This document shows, piece by piece, positions 47,117 through 59,719 of a DNA stretch of 64,000 nucleotides. The position numbers were made by a program, and so were the translations under genes. This DNA is from Dermacentor variabilis (Eukaryota; Arthropoda; Arachnida; Ixodida; Ixodidae). The notes below the pieces were generated by a model. It did not search any database. It was not told where the DNA came from and saw only the letters and a list, made by a program, of their open reading frames with translations. The DNA lies in NCBI RefSeq assembly GCF_050947875.1, contig NC_134572.1:153037105-153101104 (forward strand), given 5' to 3'. How positions within the stretch are numbered: position 1 is the stretch's first letter; each line of letters opens with the position of its first letter.

Positions 47117-48095
47117 GGGCGCTATAACGTAAAACTATTCCAAACATTTCTGTTCCAATTCTGTAATCAGCTCTCCGCGATTGGTCAAACATTTTTTGAA
47201 CCACACCCACTTCATCTGTCAGTCACGCGACGTCACGACAACCGCGATAGCTCTCCATCTGATACGACTTGTGCGCACTGATTATGCATGGTTTGACCGA
47301 AACAAGAAATATTGCTATTTCTGATTCGACGCCTCTTCGCCATTAGCCCCCAGCTATCGGTCAAAAGTTTTCGGGCGGCAACCACGTCACCTGCCTGCCA
47401 CGCGACGTCACAAAACCGCAAAAACTAAACGCGTCAAAGTGGTCTGTACGAATTAAAGATGCATTAATATGCCAAACAAAACTCAATTTTCTTCGGAATA
47501 GCCGCAGGCTGCCCCGTTCCGAAAGGAATAACAGATGGCTGCCGCCGATCGCTCACGCACTCGCACATGCCGGCGAGCATGGGTTTATTTGCGTATAATG
47601 TAACTTCTTGCGTGGCCGAGCACTTTCGTTTTCGAGCACTTTCGGCACGGTTACGACCTCATTCGGCCAACTCTTCTTTGCTGAGGATCCGTTTTAGCGT
47701 CATTCTTAAGCTTCCATTGCATGCCGCTGCGATTTTCGATCAGCCACCACAAGCTAAGTAAGGGAAAGCGGACCAATCGCAGACGCCGGCACCACCTTCT
47801 TCATCCGCTTATCGATTTTCAGTGTAGTGGCTCGGCCCTATCAAATCCCTCTCCACTTGAGCGTGCTGCTCACCTGTTGTCAGCCATTCAGAGAAGACAA
47901 GCAGCTCAGTGTCGGCAATGTTATTCGTTTTTCAAGCAAACAAAAGTGGCCTCCTATGTACGAAGAGAGCGTTTGATTCGTCTGTTGAGACAACCTTGCT
48001 AGTGACCTCCGGGTGCTTGCGTCGGCGGTTACGCAAATTTGACGTCAGGAGATTGGAATAGAAACATATTGGAATAGTTTTACGTTATAGGGCCC
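47117..48095 (+). mobile_element. TIR element (before D), 979 bp
   Basis: Both tips intact (GGGCGCTATAACG … ACGTTATAGGGCCC). It shares a short internal deletion with the E copy (CACTCGCAC- near 47557) but other diagnostic bases with the B copy (GAAGAGAGCG, TTGCTAGTGACC), so it is a mosaic. Confidence 0.8.
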
Positions 48096-51000
48096 TAACA
48101 GTCACTGTATTTTAGGTTTTTCTTTTGAATGCATCAATCCGCGTCAAATTTGGTGCAGTAGTTGACGAATGCTCGTTTTACATTAATTTAGATAGGAGTA
48201 CTCGAGCTAAAGCTTCCTCATAACAGGCCGTACTGCCATGGAAAAGGGTGAAATGTAAGAGAGTAGGAAAGCGACGTGTCATCACCACTAGTCGCTTAAT
48301 TGAGAGCGCGACGGCTGAATGTCGCGTACTTTCGCAGTTGATGAAAGGAAAGCAAAGCGTGTCAGGTGCCAAACAGACTTTTTATTAAAATCAGATTGCA
48401 CAGTCAGATACAGTGAGACGGGCACACTCGTTTTTAACACATTAGCGCTTTGTATGCAGATCTCATGCATGTAGTAGGTAGAAGGTAACAGAGCAAATTG
48501 GAGATGGTGGAATAAACGAAATCGTCATCACACAATATGTTATCCTTGCTCACGAGAGTGACATGTAAAAACAGAGCACCTAGGTATAGTTACGCGCTGG
48601 TCTCGCCATATCAGCGAGAAAACAGCCAGTTAACAGTAAAAGAGTAAAAAATGCAATGGAATAATCACACAGCTGCGTGTTGCTCAAGAAATGACAAGTC
48701 CGGGTCAGGGACCGCGGCGTCGGTTGGCAGGTCGTAGACGTCCACGTAGAGCCAATCCCACTCGTTTGTGTTGCACGGCTTTGCTTCGTATAGGATGGGG
48801 AGAGGGCAAGCCGCCGGGTGCACTGGTTGGACTTCTCGAACACAACTGGTGTCGGACGCCACGGCTTCCGCCCGGCGCTGTCGACTATGGGCACGGCTCT
48901 CCAGTTCGGCTGGAGTGAAAATGACACAAAGAAAGACCTTGTGAGCAACAATGTTAGTCACTAAATCACACTGACTCATTAGCTTACGCGGCTAAAGCAC
49001 ACGTTGTGTTTGGTATAAGACGCAGTTGTTTTCACCATTAGACAAGAATTCACTGGGCTGATTATGAAAGTTCAAACTTACACCGCAGTTTCTTATAGAG
49101 GTGTCAAGTGCGGTCCAATTTTGCTTACTCAAGGCATGCCACTGTCTTCACAAAGGATTATGGTTCTAGTAGTTATATATTTTATCCTTCTCTTTTCAAT
49201 TATATATACCATGACGCAACACATCGCATTAGAGCGTCGTACCTCTATAGCACATGTTAGGATATCTTCAATACCCCTCGTCTCACGGCACGATGTAGCA
49301 GCATAAAAGACAAATAAGGGAGAGGCAGCTGGAAACGGAACCTAGCAGGGTTTAGATCACATGTGCCTGCCTTATTCAACATGACGCAATCTGCACCTCG
49401 GAAATGATTCCGAAATGTGTCGCGTAGAACAGACATTGCACAAAATATTCACGCGCGATTTGGCTTGCTACGATTTACGCAATTTTTAAGTGAATGACAT
49501 TTTTTCTGAAAGCAATGGAGAAGGTATGTGAGTATATGGAAAAAGTCGTCAAGCCAAAGTGCAAATGCTTCAAATTCAATTCATTTCAAATGACGAGTGA
49601 GGTATTGATTAATTTTGTTTTCAAGTGGAATACTCGCTGATTGTAAACGTAAATACTTTGCGAACGGTGAATACTAGTTCTCCCAATGGAAGCACTACAT
49701 TTAAGAATTAACTTTGGACACAAAGACATATATGCCGGCAACAATGCATGTAGTATGCACAAGGCTTCCTGTAACAGACAACGCCATTGGGCTCTGTGAC
49801 CATAAATTACTCTTAAAGGGAAGCTTTCTTTGCCTATTCCGCCGCCTTTTCCACTGCTGCTGCTGATGTCTGGCACACCATGTCAGGGGGTGGTTCAGAG
49901 TGCGCGACACAGAGCAAAGACGACGCGACAAACGTTTGGACATTTGCACCGCGTCGAATGTGCACAATCCCATCTGGAGCTCCTCTGTGCGTCATCGCAT
50001 TAGCTTGATGGCTGTAATTATCCGTGATCCGTCTAACAGCATTGCGAAAATTACAGCGCTTACCCTTCTGCGAACGTGTAAGTCCAGAGAGAAGCTACAT
50101 AGAATGATAGAAAAGAGGGAGAGAGAAGCGGAGAATAGGTGGAACCGACGCTGTCGCGATGCGAAAACAGCTCGCCCACTCTTCTCTCGAAGTTCCAACA
50201 TAAAGGAAGGTGGAGAGGGTGTGTGCTGAGAAAAGGTCCCTGAGAAGGCAAGGAAACGCTACAGACACGAGAGCAGTTGCGGCCAAATGGGAAATCAGAA
50301 ATAGACCTTGTCACAAGATATAATAACTATTTTGTAATTGGTGTACTCGCTATTGCAGCAGGCGGAGCGTACGCGTATATCTTAAATAGTGGGAATGGCA
50401 CAAACGGGCGTTTTCCAGTTCATTAGCATTTCTTGGACATATTGGAAGTAGTCGTCTGCTAAGTAGAATACTCGTGGGATAAATAATTTTCATAAGTTTT
50501 TACTTTTAGTGAGCATTCTGAAGAAAATAAACGGAAATTTTCTGCCACTTCATCAAGGCAAAGCCATTTTGCCATACCTACTGTTACGAGTGAGCCCGTA
50601 AAACGAGACCGTCAAACTGGTTATAAAATTCTAATTTTTTATGCCATGGACCTGCAAGTTTCTAAAATCACTAATGCTATTATAAAAATTATTTGCTCCA
50701 TTGCAGAAACGTGCTGGTAAAAAACATTGTCGCACTGCACGTGAAAAACTAGCTGCCGCTCACTCGAGATATGCACGGAGTAATTTCTACTACCAGAATT
50801 TGAACAAGTGGATGAGTAAAATTATTATTTGAAAAACGAAAGCTAGGCACATTAATGCAGGGTTGTCGCAACATGAAGACAGTCGTATGAATGGTAGAGA
50901 AAAATCGCAACTCGTATGACAGCTTTCATAGGTGCCCATCACCCGGCTTAAGCACATTGACTTACAGAACCAATGAATGATAACGTTAATTTCTATACTA

Positions 51001-51523
51001 TCAGTGCAATTGAAGTGGTTGCATGGTATGCTTATGAGACCTTTGAATCACCCACGTAGGCACGGGACGCAAGAGTTTCAATCACATGGAAACGTGCGCT
51101 GATAGCGACTTGTCTTCGAAAGACATTCGAAGCTTTCAAGTTCGAAACTTGTATTGCGTGTGGGAAAAATCACGCAAAAGTGGTGACGCAAAAGCTTTGC
51201 CAAGTGATTTGGAAACCTTTTCGAAAGTTGCTGTCTTAAATATGAAGAGTAACGAGACAAACGGAGTTAGTTTAGAAAGTCTTACTTCAGTGGAGTGCTA
51301 TTAAATTGCAGTAACCACTGCATTCAATTAATGGCTAGTCGTAATTGTACAACTGCCCTTAGCAGACATCGCGTTTAATGATTTTGTTATGCTTATACAA
51401 TTGTATGTACCACCAAGAAGTCCGCTCAACCGACGTGGCTGACAAGATCTCGGTGATTTCCTTCACACCACTGTGTGAAAAACAAGTGCACGGCATGCGG
51501 TAAGATACATGTGGAAGCTATAG

Positions 51524-51862
51524 CTAAATGGATCCCTGAAACATAGAAATAGAAATAAACGACTTCAGAAGTTTCCCACCTTTAGAGCGCTCTGCACGAC
51601 GAGTCCTCCTATGTAGATTCCGCGAGGATGCCGCCTCTTTTTGCACACGCCGCTTCTTGGCTTTAGGGCTCGGACTAGGGCCGCTACGCTTGCGGCTGGC
51701 CGGTTGTTCTGGACCGGTGTCGTCGTCTTTCAGCCAGGACCATTCTTGAAGAAAGTTCGACAGCAGGAGGCGCTTGTGGATGCCCAAATCTTGACTGCTC
51801 TTGTCAATAATGGCTATCTTGTCCTCGGCAGCTTCGAGTAAACCATCGACGTCTATGCCCAT
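51524..51862 (-). CDS. Small basic nuclear-type protein, copy D (112 aa)
   Basis: ATG at 51862. The protein is the same as in copy A except for Ser in place of Phe in the basic region (ERSKGG) and Met in place of Thr near the end (SMFQGSI). The helix, basic tract and donor-like CTCTAAAG|GTGGG are all intact. Together with E it is the least damaged copy. Confidence 0.45.
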   Translation of the reverse strand: MGIDVDGLLEAAEDKIAIIDKSSQDLGIHKRLLLSNFLQEWSWLKDDDTGPEQPASRKRSGPSPSPKAKKRRVQKEAASSRNLHRRTRRAERSKGGKLLKSFISISMFQGSI

Positions 51863-52002
51863 TGCGAAAAAGTAGTGCACGGAGCGCTTGAACACCGCAC
51901 CACAAGACCGCAAACGTGGCCCACTCCACGGGTGGTTAGCGTTCAAATGACGGCCACTTTGGTGCTATTCCTCCATACCTGTACCACACGAGAGATTGCT
52001 AC

Positions 52003-52014
52003 TGCGCATGCGCA
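52003..52014. promoter_or_regulatory. NRF1-type palindrome (D)
   Basis: TGCGCATGCGCA, 141 bases upstream of the copy D start codon. Confidence 0.4.
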
Positions 52015-53967
52015 GGAAATACAGGAAGGACTGCATGCATAGTATTGTTCCTTCTCAGTAACTACCCCTTTACCATCGCCTAACCCTGCCCAGCTGTATA
52101 CTCTCAAAGTGTGGGTGATGGTCAGGTATGTCGAATTCCAAGAATAGAATGCCTTTCAAGGCCACGAGGGTGAACTATGAGGATATTAAGTTTCAGGAAG
52201 AATTTTTTGACAGCCTTTTAGTCCCACTTCGTGGGAAAGAGGGTGGGGCAGGCGGGTGATTTAACTTGAAGGAAGGAATTTAGTTTGCGTTGTAGAGTTT
52301 CAAAAGCGCACGAGCTTTAACAAAAGGTATGTGCCGGCATCTGGGCTTCTCCTTTGCATAGAGTATAACAACAGCAGTTCATAGCAAGATGTGCAGATTT
52401 GCACATACGTTTCCAGGTATGTGACTGGGTTGGAGAAAGTGTAATAGTTGGCTGCTTTGGTTTTTCTGTTTGGGGCATGTAGACCTATTTGTTCGATGAA
52501 ATTGAGAAATGTGAGTGCGCATAATGGCCATGAAGCGAATGATTTCGATGAAGCATGAATTTTCATAAACACAAATGTCCTATAATAAACGGGTAACCTG
52601 CACAGTTTTTTGTGCGTCCTGAATGCTCAGACGCGGTAATTTTATTGCCAGCGATACATTCAACTATAATACCAGGCATTTTAGGATGGACTTATCAGTA
52701 TTTTCCGTATTTTTTAACGTATGACCACGAAATGTGATAGTTGCGTCGACAGAAAAATGTGTTTGCACTAGTGTGCAAATGAGGCTCTCGAATCAAGAAT
52801 CGTTCGAGAACAATTGATTTTTGCAAGGTTACGCTAATCTCTGCAATCTATTAGTATTGAAACTAGAATGTGCTATCGAATATTTTGCTATCGGGACTAT
52901 TCGGATGTTGGAAACGGTCCTTGAAGCGCGGTGACTGAATAGACAAACGCGTTCATATATTTAATATGTTACTAATAAAACATACGTAGGAAGCTGCTTT
53001 GAATACTTAGATGCATCAGAAAAATACACACAATCGCGAACGTTTCACAGGGGACTGATAACGCGGCCGTCAAAGAATGCAAAGCTTGGTTTGCTTAGGA
53101 ATGTATGAGCACCCTACTGAAACGGTGTCGTGGCGGATGACAGCAGTCTCGGTATTCTCAGCCCTTTGCCCGGTATTTCTTATTGGGAATTTCGACTCAT
53201 CGCTAGTTAGCTTCTGGACGACTAATATGTGCTGCAACCTTATTGTAAAACTTCAACATTGGATGCAAGACTAACATAGCTACCCTTGGGGAAGTCAAAA
53301 TATGGATAAAACGATGTTATGAGCAGACGAATATAACAGTCGAGTTAAAGCCAATGACAATTTTGATATTTTCGCATTATTTCTGTATATTGTGAAAAAT
53401 TCTACGCTGGAACCGATCACTACTACAATCAAGGAAGTGCCTTGTTTCTACTTTGCCTTGGCACCGTAGTCTTCTGTGCGAGCATCAATTGTGAGTTATG
53501 GTTATGTTTAACGCTAATATGGAATTCTTATTAAGTCTAATGTTGTATTTTGGGCCTTCGATAGCGTATTTTTGAGTTTAGAATCTGTATATTTTCAACG
53601 TCTCATCACTGTTGCAATTCTGTACGTAGTCTACTGAATCCGAAAGGAATGGCTTTTCATTCTTAAATATCGTAATGTTGGATCATTCTTGAATTCTGTT
53701 TTGGCTCTCGATGCTAGGCTAGTGATTATTTCAGTGATTATTTGCCACAGCCAATGAGCGGTTGGGGCCGAGTAAAGCGTGACGTCGCTTTTCGTGGCCA
53801 CGTTTCTTATGCGTTAAATTGAGAGAAAATGAAGCTCATGGCACGCGTGCAAGGAACATATTCTTTTATTTTTTTATAATAAGAGTATATTACAGGCGGT
53901 CTGTATCTTTGAGTGCACTTGTTGTTAGAAGCCATGAGATTTGGACGCCTTGTGCTACCCTCGTGCT

Positions 53968-54128
53968 CACGGTCGCTATCGGTCGCCCACGGTCGATCGA
54001 CGATACGCTAGGCATGTCGGTTGCAAAAACGGAGTGCGGCTTCGCCGCATAGACTCGGTTGCTTCTCAGGCAAGATGGCGGACCTACGCGCAACTCTGCT
54101 ACCTACGGTAGCATATACAGTAACTCTA
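53968..54128. repeat. Tandem-junction sequence J (second dimer)
   Basis: Same 161 bp as 6821-6981, joining block Y of D to block X of E. Confidence 0.75.
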
Positions 54129-54209
54129 TTGCTGACGGCCTTGCGCTCGAGATGTAATTGTCTGGTTTCGCGCCGCCCGATTTTGCGCGCTGTGCACCAG
54201 AACACATGA
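54075..54209 (+). CDS. Junction-spanning small ORF (44 aa), speculative
   Basis: Counterpart of 6928-7074 with the same CAAGATGGCGGAC start. A single base change (CAGGACAAG to CATGACAAG) gives an earlier stop. The frame has no indels relative to the first junction. Confidence 0.15.
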   Translation: MADLRATLLPTVAYTVTLLLTALRSRCNCLVSRRPILRAVHQNT

Positions 54210-55687
54210 CAAGCAGTATAATTAAGTGCTACAGGAATGATGAGGCAGAAAAAGCGGATCGCAGAGCATTATGACGCGCTGGAACACGGTAGAAAATGGC
54301 ATAGTTTCGATGCCTTCGGACGTGACTGCGCGACCGTGGGAACAAGCAGACGAAGCGGAAGTACATCTCTGTTGTTTCGGTGCGAAGTAAAACAATAAAA
54401 TCGCGCAGACATTCCGTTCGTGTGTTTTATTATGTCTCTAAACTTCAATTCGCTAATTCCAGCATGAGATGACAAAAATAACAGATCCTTCCTGAATAAT
54501 TTTTCAAGTCACGTGTCACCATGAGCGACGTCACACTGCGGACACGAGTGCGCAGACGCAGGGACACGAGTACGTCACCGTACAGCTTGGAGCGCGGTCG
54601 TCGTGAGGGAAAGAAGAAACGGCGTTCGGATTCCACGGCGTGTAGCGATGTAGTTCTTTGCAAACAAAATCGTTGGCGCGCATTGTATGCTTTGCACTTG
54701 TCAGCTCAAAATGGCCAGACTTGGCGAGGGAACCTTTACCAAAAGAATTTTTAGTAAAGATCTAGTACGACCACAGATACTTCGAGCGCGATATACGCGG
54801 TCATCCTTTTTAGTTTTTACAAGATCTTTAGAAATGGCCTGTAGCAGATAACATGTCTGGTCCTTGGACTGAAAGTTTCAGAGAGGCCTACATTACTTGC
54901 CGGAAAAATGGAAACACATATTCAATTAATTATCGAAATTTATAAAATTTCTTTGTGATTTATTTATTTTACGTTTTAGCATTTATGATTAAGAGCCGGT
55001 GAGTGTGAATGGCGTACCCACTATAAATTTTACGGAATGATACCAGTTTAGAGATATGCGCCATCAAAGTTGCCTTAAATATGCATGGTTGTATCTCCCA
55101 CTTTTAACAAACGTTCGTTTTGCCTTGAAACTCCAAATTGACTGGAATGCCGATGTACTTGGTCATACACATTCTGAAAAATTATGCGAAAACAATTGTC
55201 GCCCTTGAAATTAATTTGAAATGAATACGTCTAGCAACCTCGCCGGATAAAATGCGTAAATTGCAAGATGGCCAGTAAATATTGAATTAATTTAATGTGT
55301 TGAATAATGCATATGAAAGGCAAGAATTATGCTATCTGCGAGAGGAGATCTTTAAAAATTGCGCAAATTCTAAGAATGGTCACCATCGTATACTTTCCCA
55401 TTCGCACTGCACGTCCTGTGTTCCGATGGAGCGGAGGTGGTGACAGAGTGGCTATCACGTGACTCCAAATACAGGCGTCTGCTAAAGCAAATGCGTCGGA
55501 ACAATATCCCGAAATCCAACAACCCCAATCTTATGTTCGTATGCAGCGCGTAAGAAAAATATAGATATTGCATATGTAGCCGACCATGCACTCCTAGGAA
55601 GTAATACCCGATGGAGTTAGGAGAAAGCTTTAGCTCGGGCACAACTCCGACGCGGCGTATTCAAATAAATGTAGAAACGCAAAAACG
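54129..55687. repeat. Block X, left part (before E)
   Basis: Close to 6982-8541. Ends at the LINE target GCAAAAACG (55679-55687). No gene recognised. Confidence 0.8.
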
Positions 55688-55742
55688 GACGCACGGAAAA
55701 AACATTAATGGGAAAAGGACCTGCGAGGTTGCCAGCCCGGGC

Positions 55743-56777
55743 TCAGGCCACCCGGGCATTATGTGCGGTGAGGCATAGCCTTTCCACCGCTGCCCGGGCC
55801 CGCTGGATAGCCCATAATTGGTCGTGTAGTTCCGAGCTAGTCAGAGAGGTTAGCCATCGCTCTTCGAGAAGGTACGGTTCTAGCTTGTCCTCTACATATA
55901 CTGATCTGATCTGTGTGCACTTCCATAAGATGTGTGCCATGTCTGCGTGTTCGTGTTTGCAGAGCTTGCAGCTCGCGCCTGGATATTGTGTTGAAATTAT
56001 TCTCTTTAATTGTAGTGGGTTTCGGAATGTTCTGGTTTGCAATCTTCTCCAATCTGTTTCTTGAGACCTGTCGAGTTGTTTGTGGGGTTGTGGGTATGCT
56101 TCTCTTTGTTTCGTGTGGCGTGTCAGTATGTCGTGGTACGTGACCAGTCTGTCCCTGTCGTCTTTTATTTCTTATTTGTCGTCCTCGCCTCCTCCCTCTT
56201 CTCCATCGCCTCCGCCGCAGTCCTTCCCCCTTCCCCGAGGGTTGCGGGGAGTTGGGCCGTCACTGCCCGTGCCGTGGTGGGTTAGTTTTCGCGTGACTCT
56301 GTGGGCCTTCTCGTTGAGGTTAGGAAGGACATTCATGGTAACTTCTCCCATATGTGCCAGGATCCAAATGAAGTACTTGGGTGTAGTTTTGCCGTTATTA
56401 ATGTATTCTGCTCTGCGTTTCAGGATATTGGCCGCCTCGGTGGATACCCAGTCCTTTGAGGAGTTCCTAATAGCCGTCTTGGAGTCGCTGATTATTGTTC
56501 TGTCTTGTTGCCGACCGTTCATTGCAGTCAATGCGATTGCCGTTTCTTCCGCTGCCTCCAACGAACTGGTTCTTACGGAGCCCACAGTCACGGTCTTTCG
56601 TGCGTACGACCACCATTGCGAAGAGAGAGTTACCTTTTTCAGCGCCGACACCACCATTGTAGTCGCGGTATAAGGGTGCCGGGCGGCGTCTACGAAGAGC
56701 ATCTCCCGCGCACCGTGGTTTTTGAGAATCGTTTTCGTGCGGCATTTTCTTCTCTCAACATTGTGCACGGGGTGCAT
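55743..56777 (-). pseudogene. LINE RNase H (best preserved) and Cys/His tail, copy 3
   Basis: Frame 56172-56777 (201 aa) keeps a full RNase H layout: the first Asp in LFVDAA (about residue 30), Glu in LEAAEETA (about 74), Asp in IISDSKTA (about 98), WILAHMGEV (about 138-146), and NLNEKAHRVTRKLTHH, where His replaces the fourth usual Asp. An acidic Gly-rich linker follows. Frame 55743-56042 is the tail with the CKLC … H … C knuckle. This shows the domain order that is broken up in the other two copies. Confidence 0.8.
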
Positions 56778-57407
56778 GTTCTACGGGATATTTTCCGTGT
56801 TAATTGCGGCTCGGACGTCTGGGTGAATCTGCGTCTTCGGACCGTTCATTCCATGGTAGCTTATGCCGATCTTTCCCATGATTTCTCTGCCCGCCGGAGA
56901 GCCTTTCGAGTTGCGCTACCCGCTGTGCTTCCGCGCATTCCTCCAGCATGGTATGTATCCCGATTTTTAGTAACTTTTCGTTTCTTGTGTATTGGGCGAG
57001 ACGCAGTGCGGTTCTGTATGCTTTGCTAATGAGCGCGTCGATCTTGTCTTTCTCAGCCTTGTTTCAGTGGACGAACACCGCCACGTACGCGACTTGGCTG
57101 ATCGCGAAGGCCTGAACGAGCCGTAGGACGTTTCTTTATTTAATGCCTCTCCTGTTGTTGGAGACTCTCTGTATTAGCCGAATGGTCGATGTGACTTTCT
57201 ATTCCAGGCGTGTTATAGTTTCCGTGTTTGTTCCCCTGGCTTCGATCCAGAGACCCAGGACTCTAATCTTTTGGACCATGGGTATCTCTGTGCCTTTCTT
57301 CGTGGTTAATCTGATTCCCCTTTTGTGTAGTTCTGCTACGTCTCTGGACGGTTTGCCGAGCCTCCTGGGGCAGTAGAGCAGCAGTTCCGATTTCTCCGGC
57401 GAGCATT

Positions 57408-58256
57408 CTAGTCCGGTGCCCTCCAGATGATTTTCGATTGCCTCCACCGCCCCTTGAATCTGTTCTCCATATTGCCCTCGCTTGCGTCTTTCGTGGTAAA
57501 AATCGTAATGTCTTCTGCATATACGGTGTGATTAATGCCTTCTATTCGGTCCAGTTTTTTCGATAGTCCGATCATGACGAGGTTGAAGAGCATCGGTGAC
57601 ACGATAGACCCTTGCGGTGAGCCAGCGCTGCCCATGTCCATCTGGATACTCTCCTCCTCGTCCAGTCTGATTCTGGCTTTTCTTCCGGTAAGGAAATTTC
57701 GGATAAAATTATACGTTCGTTCGCCCAGGCCGAGTTGCACGATTCTGTCGAGGATGGCCGTGTGCTTGACCCTGCCGAAGGCCTTCTTTAGATCAAGTCC
57801 AAATATTGCCCTCAAACCACGCGCCGTGGTGACTATGACTTGCACCTTGAGTTGTATTATGGCGTCTTGGGTAGAGAGCCCTCTTCTGAAGCCGATCGTG
57901 TTGCTGTGGTACAGGTCGTTTGACCCCAGGTAGACATTAACTCTGCACAGGCAAGCGTGCTCAATCACTTTACCAACGCAGGAAGTGAGAGAGATCGGCC
58001 ACATGTTCTGTATTTCTAAGGATTTACCCGGCTTGGGGACGGTGATCACGGCGGACCTCTTCCATTCGTCGGGTATCCCGCCGTTCCGCCGGCAGTCGTT
58101 GACGTAGTCTGTCAAGCGGCTCGTTGCCTGGTCGTCCAGGTTCCGGAGCATCTTGTTGGTCACCTTGTCGGGGCCCGGAGCCGACTTGATTTCTTGCTGG
58201 GAGAAATCTCTGTCGAGGTCTTCGTTGGGAGAGCACGGGTAGTTCCGGTGTTCAAA
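57408..58256 (-). pseudogene. LINE reverse transcriptase fragment, copy 3
   Basis: Contains box A as FGLDLKKAFGRVKH (the catalytic Asp of AFD is Gly here), box B GSPQGSIVSPMLFN and the catalytic box YAED. Reading continues after the shared frameshift in 57199-57447. The ATG at 58292 lies in flanking block X, not in the element. Confidence 0.85.
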
Positions 58257-58741
58257 GCAAAAACGTTTTTCTGAGATAAACCCAGGACCCATTTTAATGA
58301 AATGTCTTGCATTTGAAAGCGGAAGTTAAATTCTAGCTACTGTTAGAAGCGGAATTTTGATTTAGGGCTTGACTTTGGTTACAAAGGTTTTTTTTTTAAA
58401 TTCAGAAGTTTGAAAAATATAGAAGCACGAAGTTTACAAACTAATAGCTGTGCATAAAGAACAGATATCGCGGTTTTGTAAACGGCATCCATTAGATAAT
58501 TCAAAGAGGAGAAATTTGATAAATCCTTTTACTTCTTACGCGAATTTGTTACGTTGTTAGCAGGGTTCTGCAAAAGTTATAATTACATATTAATAAATTT
58601 TTTGAGATTCATATGTAGCATGTCAAATTTGTACGCTTTAGATGTGCCATTAGATGCAATTGATAGTCTCGTTTTCTGAAAATCTGCTACTTTTGCCGAT
58701 TTTTAACAAAAATTTGACCTAAATCGCAAATTGGAAACCAA
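58257..58741. repeat. Block X, right part (before E)
   Basis: Matches 11113-11598. No gene seen. Confidence 0.8.
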
Positions 58742-59719
58742 GGGCGCTATAACGTAAAACTATTCCAAACATTTCAGTTCCAATTCTGTAATCAGCTCTC
58801 CGCGATTGGTCAAAAATTTTTGAACCACACCCACTTCATCTGTCAGTCACGCGACGTCACGACAACCGCGATAGCTCTCCATCTGATACGACTTGTGCGC
58901 ACTGATTATGCATGCTTTGACCGAAAAACGAAAAATTGCTATTTCTGATTCGACGCCTCTTCGCCATTAGCCCCCAGCTATTGGTCAAAAGTTTTCGGGC
59001 GGCACCCATGTCACATGCCTGCCACGCGACGTCACAAAACCGCAAAAACTAAACGCGTCAAAGTGACCTGTACGCATTAAAGATGCATTAATATGCCGAA
59101 CAAAACTCAATTTTCTTCGCAATAGCCGCAGGCTGCCCCGTTCCGAAAGGAATAACAGATGGCTGCCGCCGATCGCTCACGCACTCGCACCTGCCGGCGA
59201 GCATGGGTTTATTTGCGTATAATGTAACTTCTTGTATGGCCGAGAACTTTCGTTTTCGAGCACTTTCGGCACGGTTACGACCTCATTCGGCCAGCTCTTC
59301 TTTGCTGAGGATCCGTTTTAGCGTCATTCTTAAGCTTCCGTTGCATGCCGCCGCGATTTTCGACCAGCCACCACAAGCTAAGTAAGGGAAAGCGGACCAA
59401 TCGCAGACGCCGGCACCACCTTCTTCATCCGCTTATCGATTTTCAGTGCAGTGGCTCGGCCCTATCAAATCCCTCTCCACTTGAGCGTGCTGCTCACCTG
59501 TTGTCAGCCAATCAGATAAGACAAGCAGCTCAGTGTCGGCAATGTTATTCGTTTTTCAAGCAAACAAAAGTGACCTCCTATGTACGGGATGAGCGTTTGA
59601 TTGGTCTGTTGAGATAACCTTGCGGGTGACCTCCTGGTGCTTGCGTCGGCGGTTACGCAAATTTGACGTCAGGAGATCGGAATAGAAACATATTGGAATA
59701 GTTTTACGTTATAGGGCCC
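58742..59719 (+). mobile_element. TIR element (before E), 978 bp
   Basis: Both tips intact. It shares GGGATGAGCG and TTGCGGGTGACCTCC with the first copy (about 580-630) but a small deletion with D. Confidence 0.8.

Larger units (their letters stand above)
48096..53967. repeat. Duplicated block Y, copy D
   Basis: Nearly identical to A across most of its length, including the CCCTGAGAAGG state at about 50238 and the roughly 700 bp missing from B. It contains the 112-aa frame, its palindrome, and the possible exon with intact splice sites (about 50066-50226). Its right edge is the junction J. Confidence 0.85.
55688..58256 (-). mobile_element. 5'-truncated RNase H-bearing LINE, copy 3
   Basis: Same insertion, with GCAAAAACG at 55679-55687 and 58257-58265. 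This copy shares with copy 1, against copy 2, GAGCACGGGTAGTTCC near 58233 and GTGGTACGTG near 56134. That matches it to the LINE before B. Confidence 0.85.
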
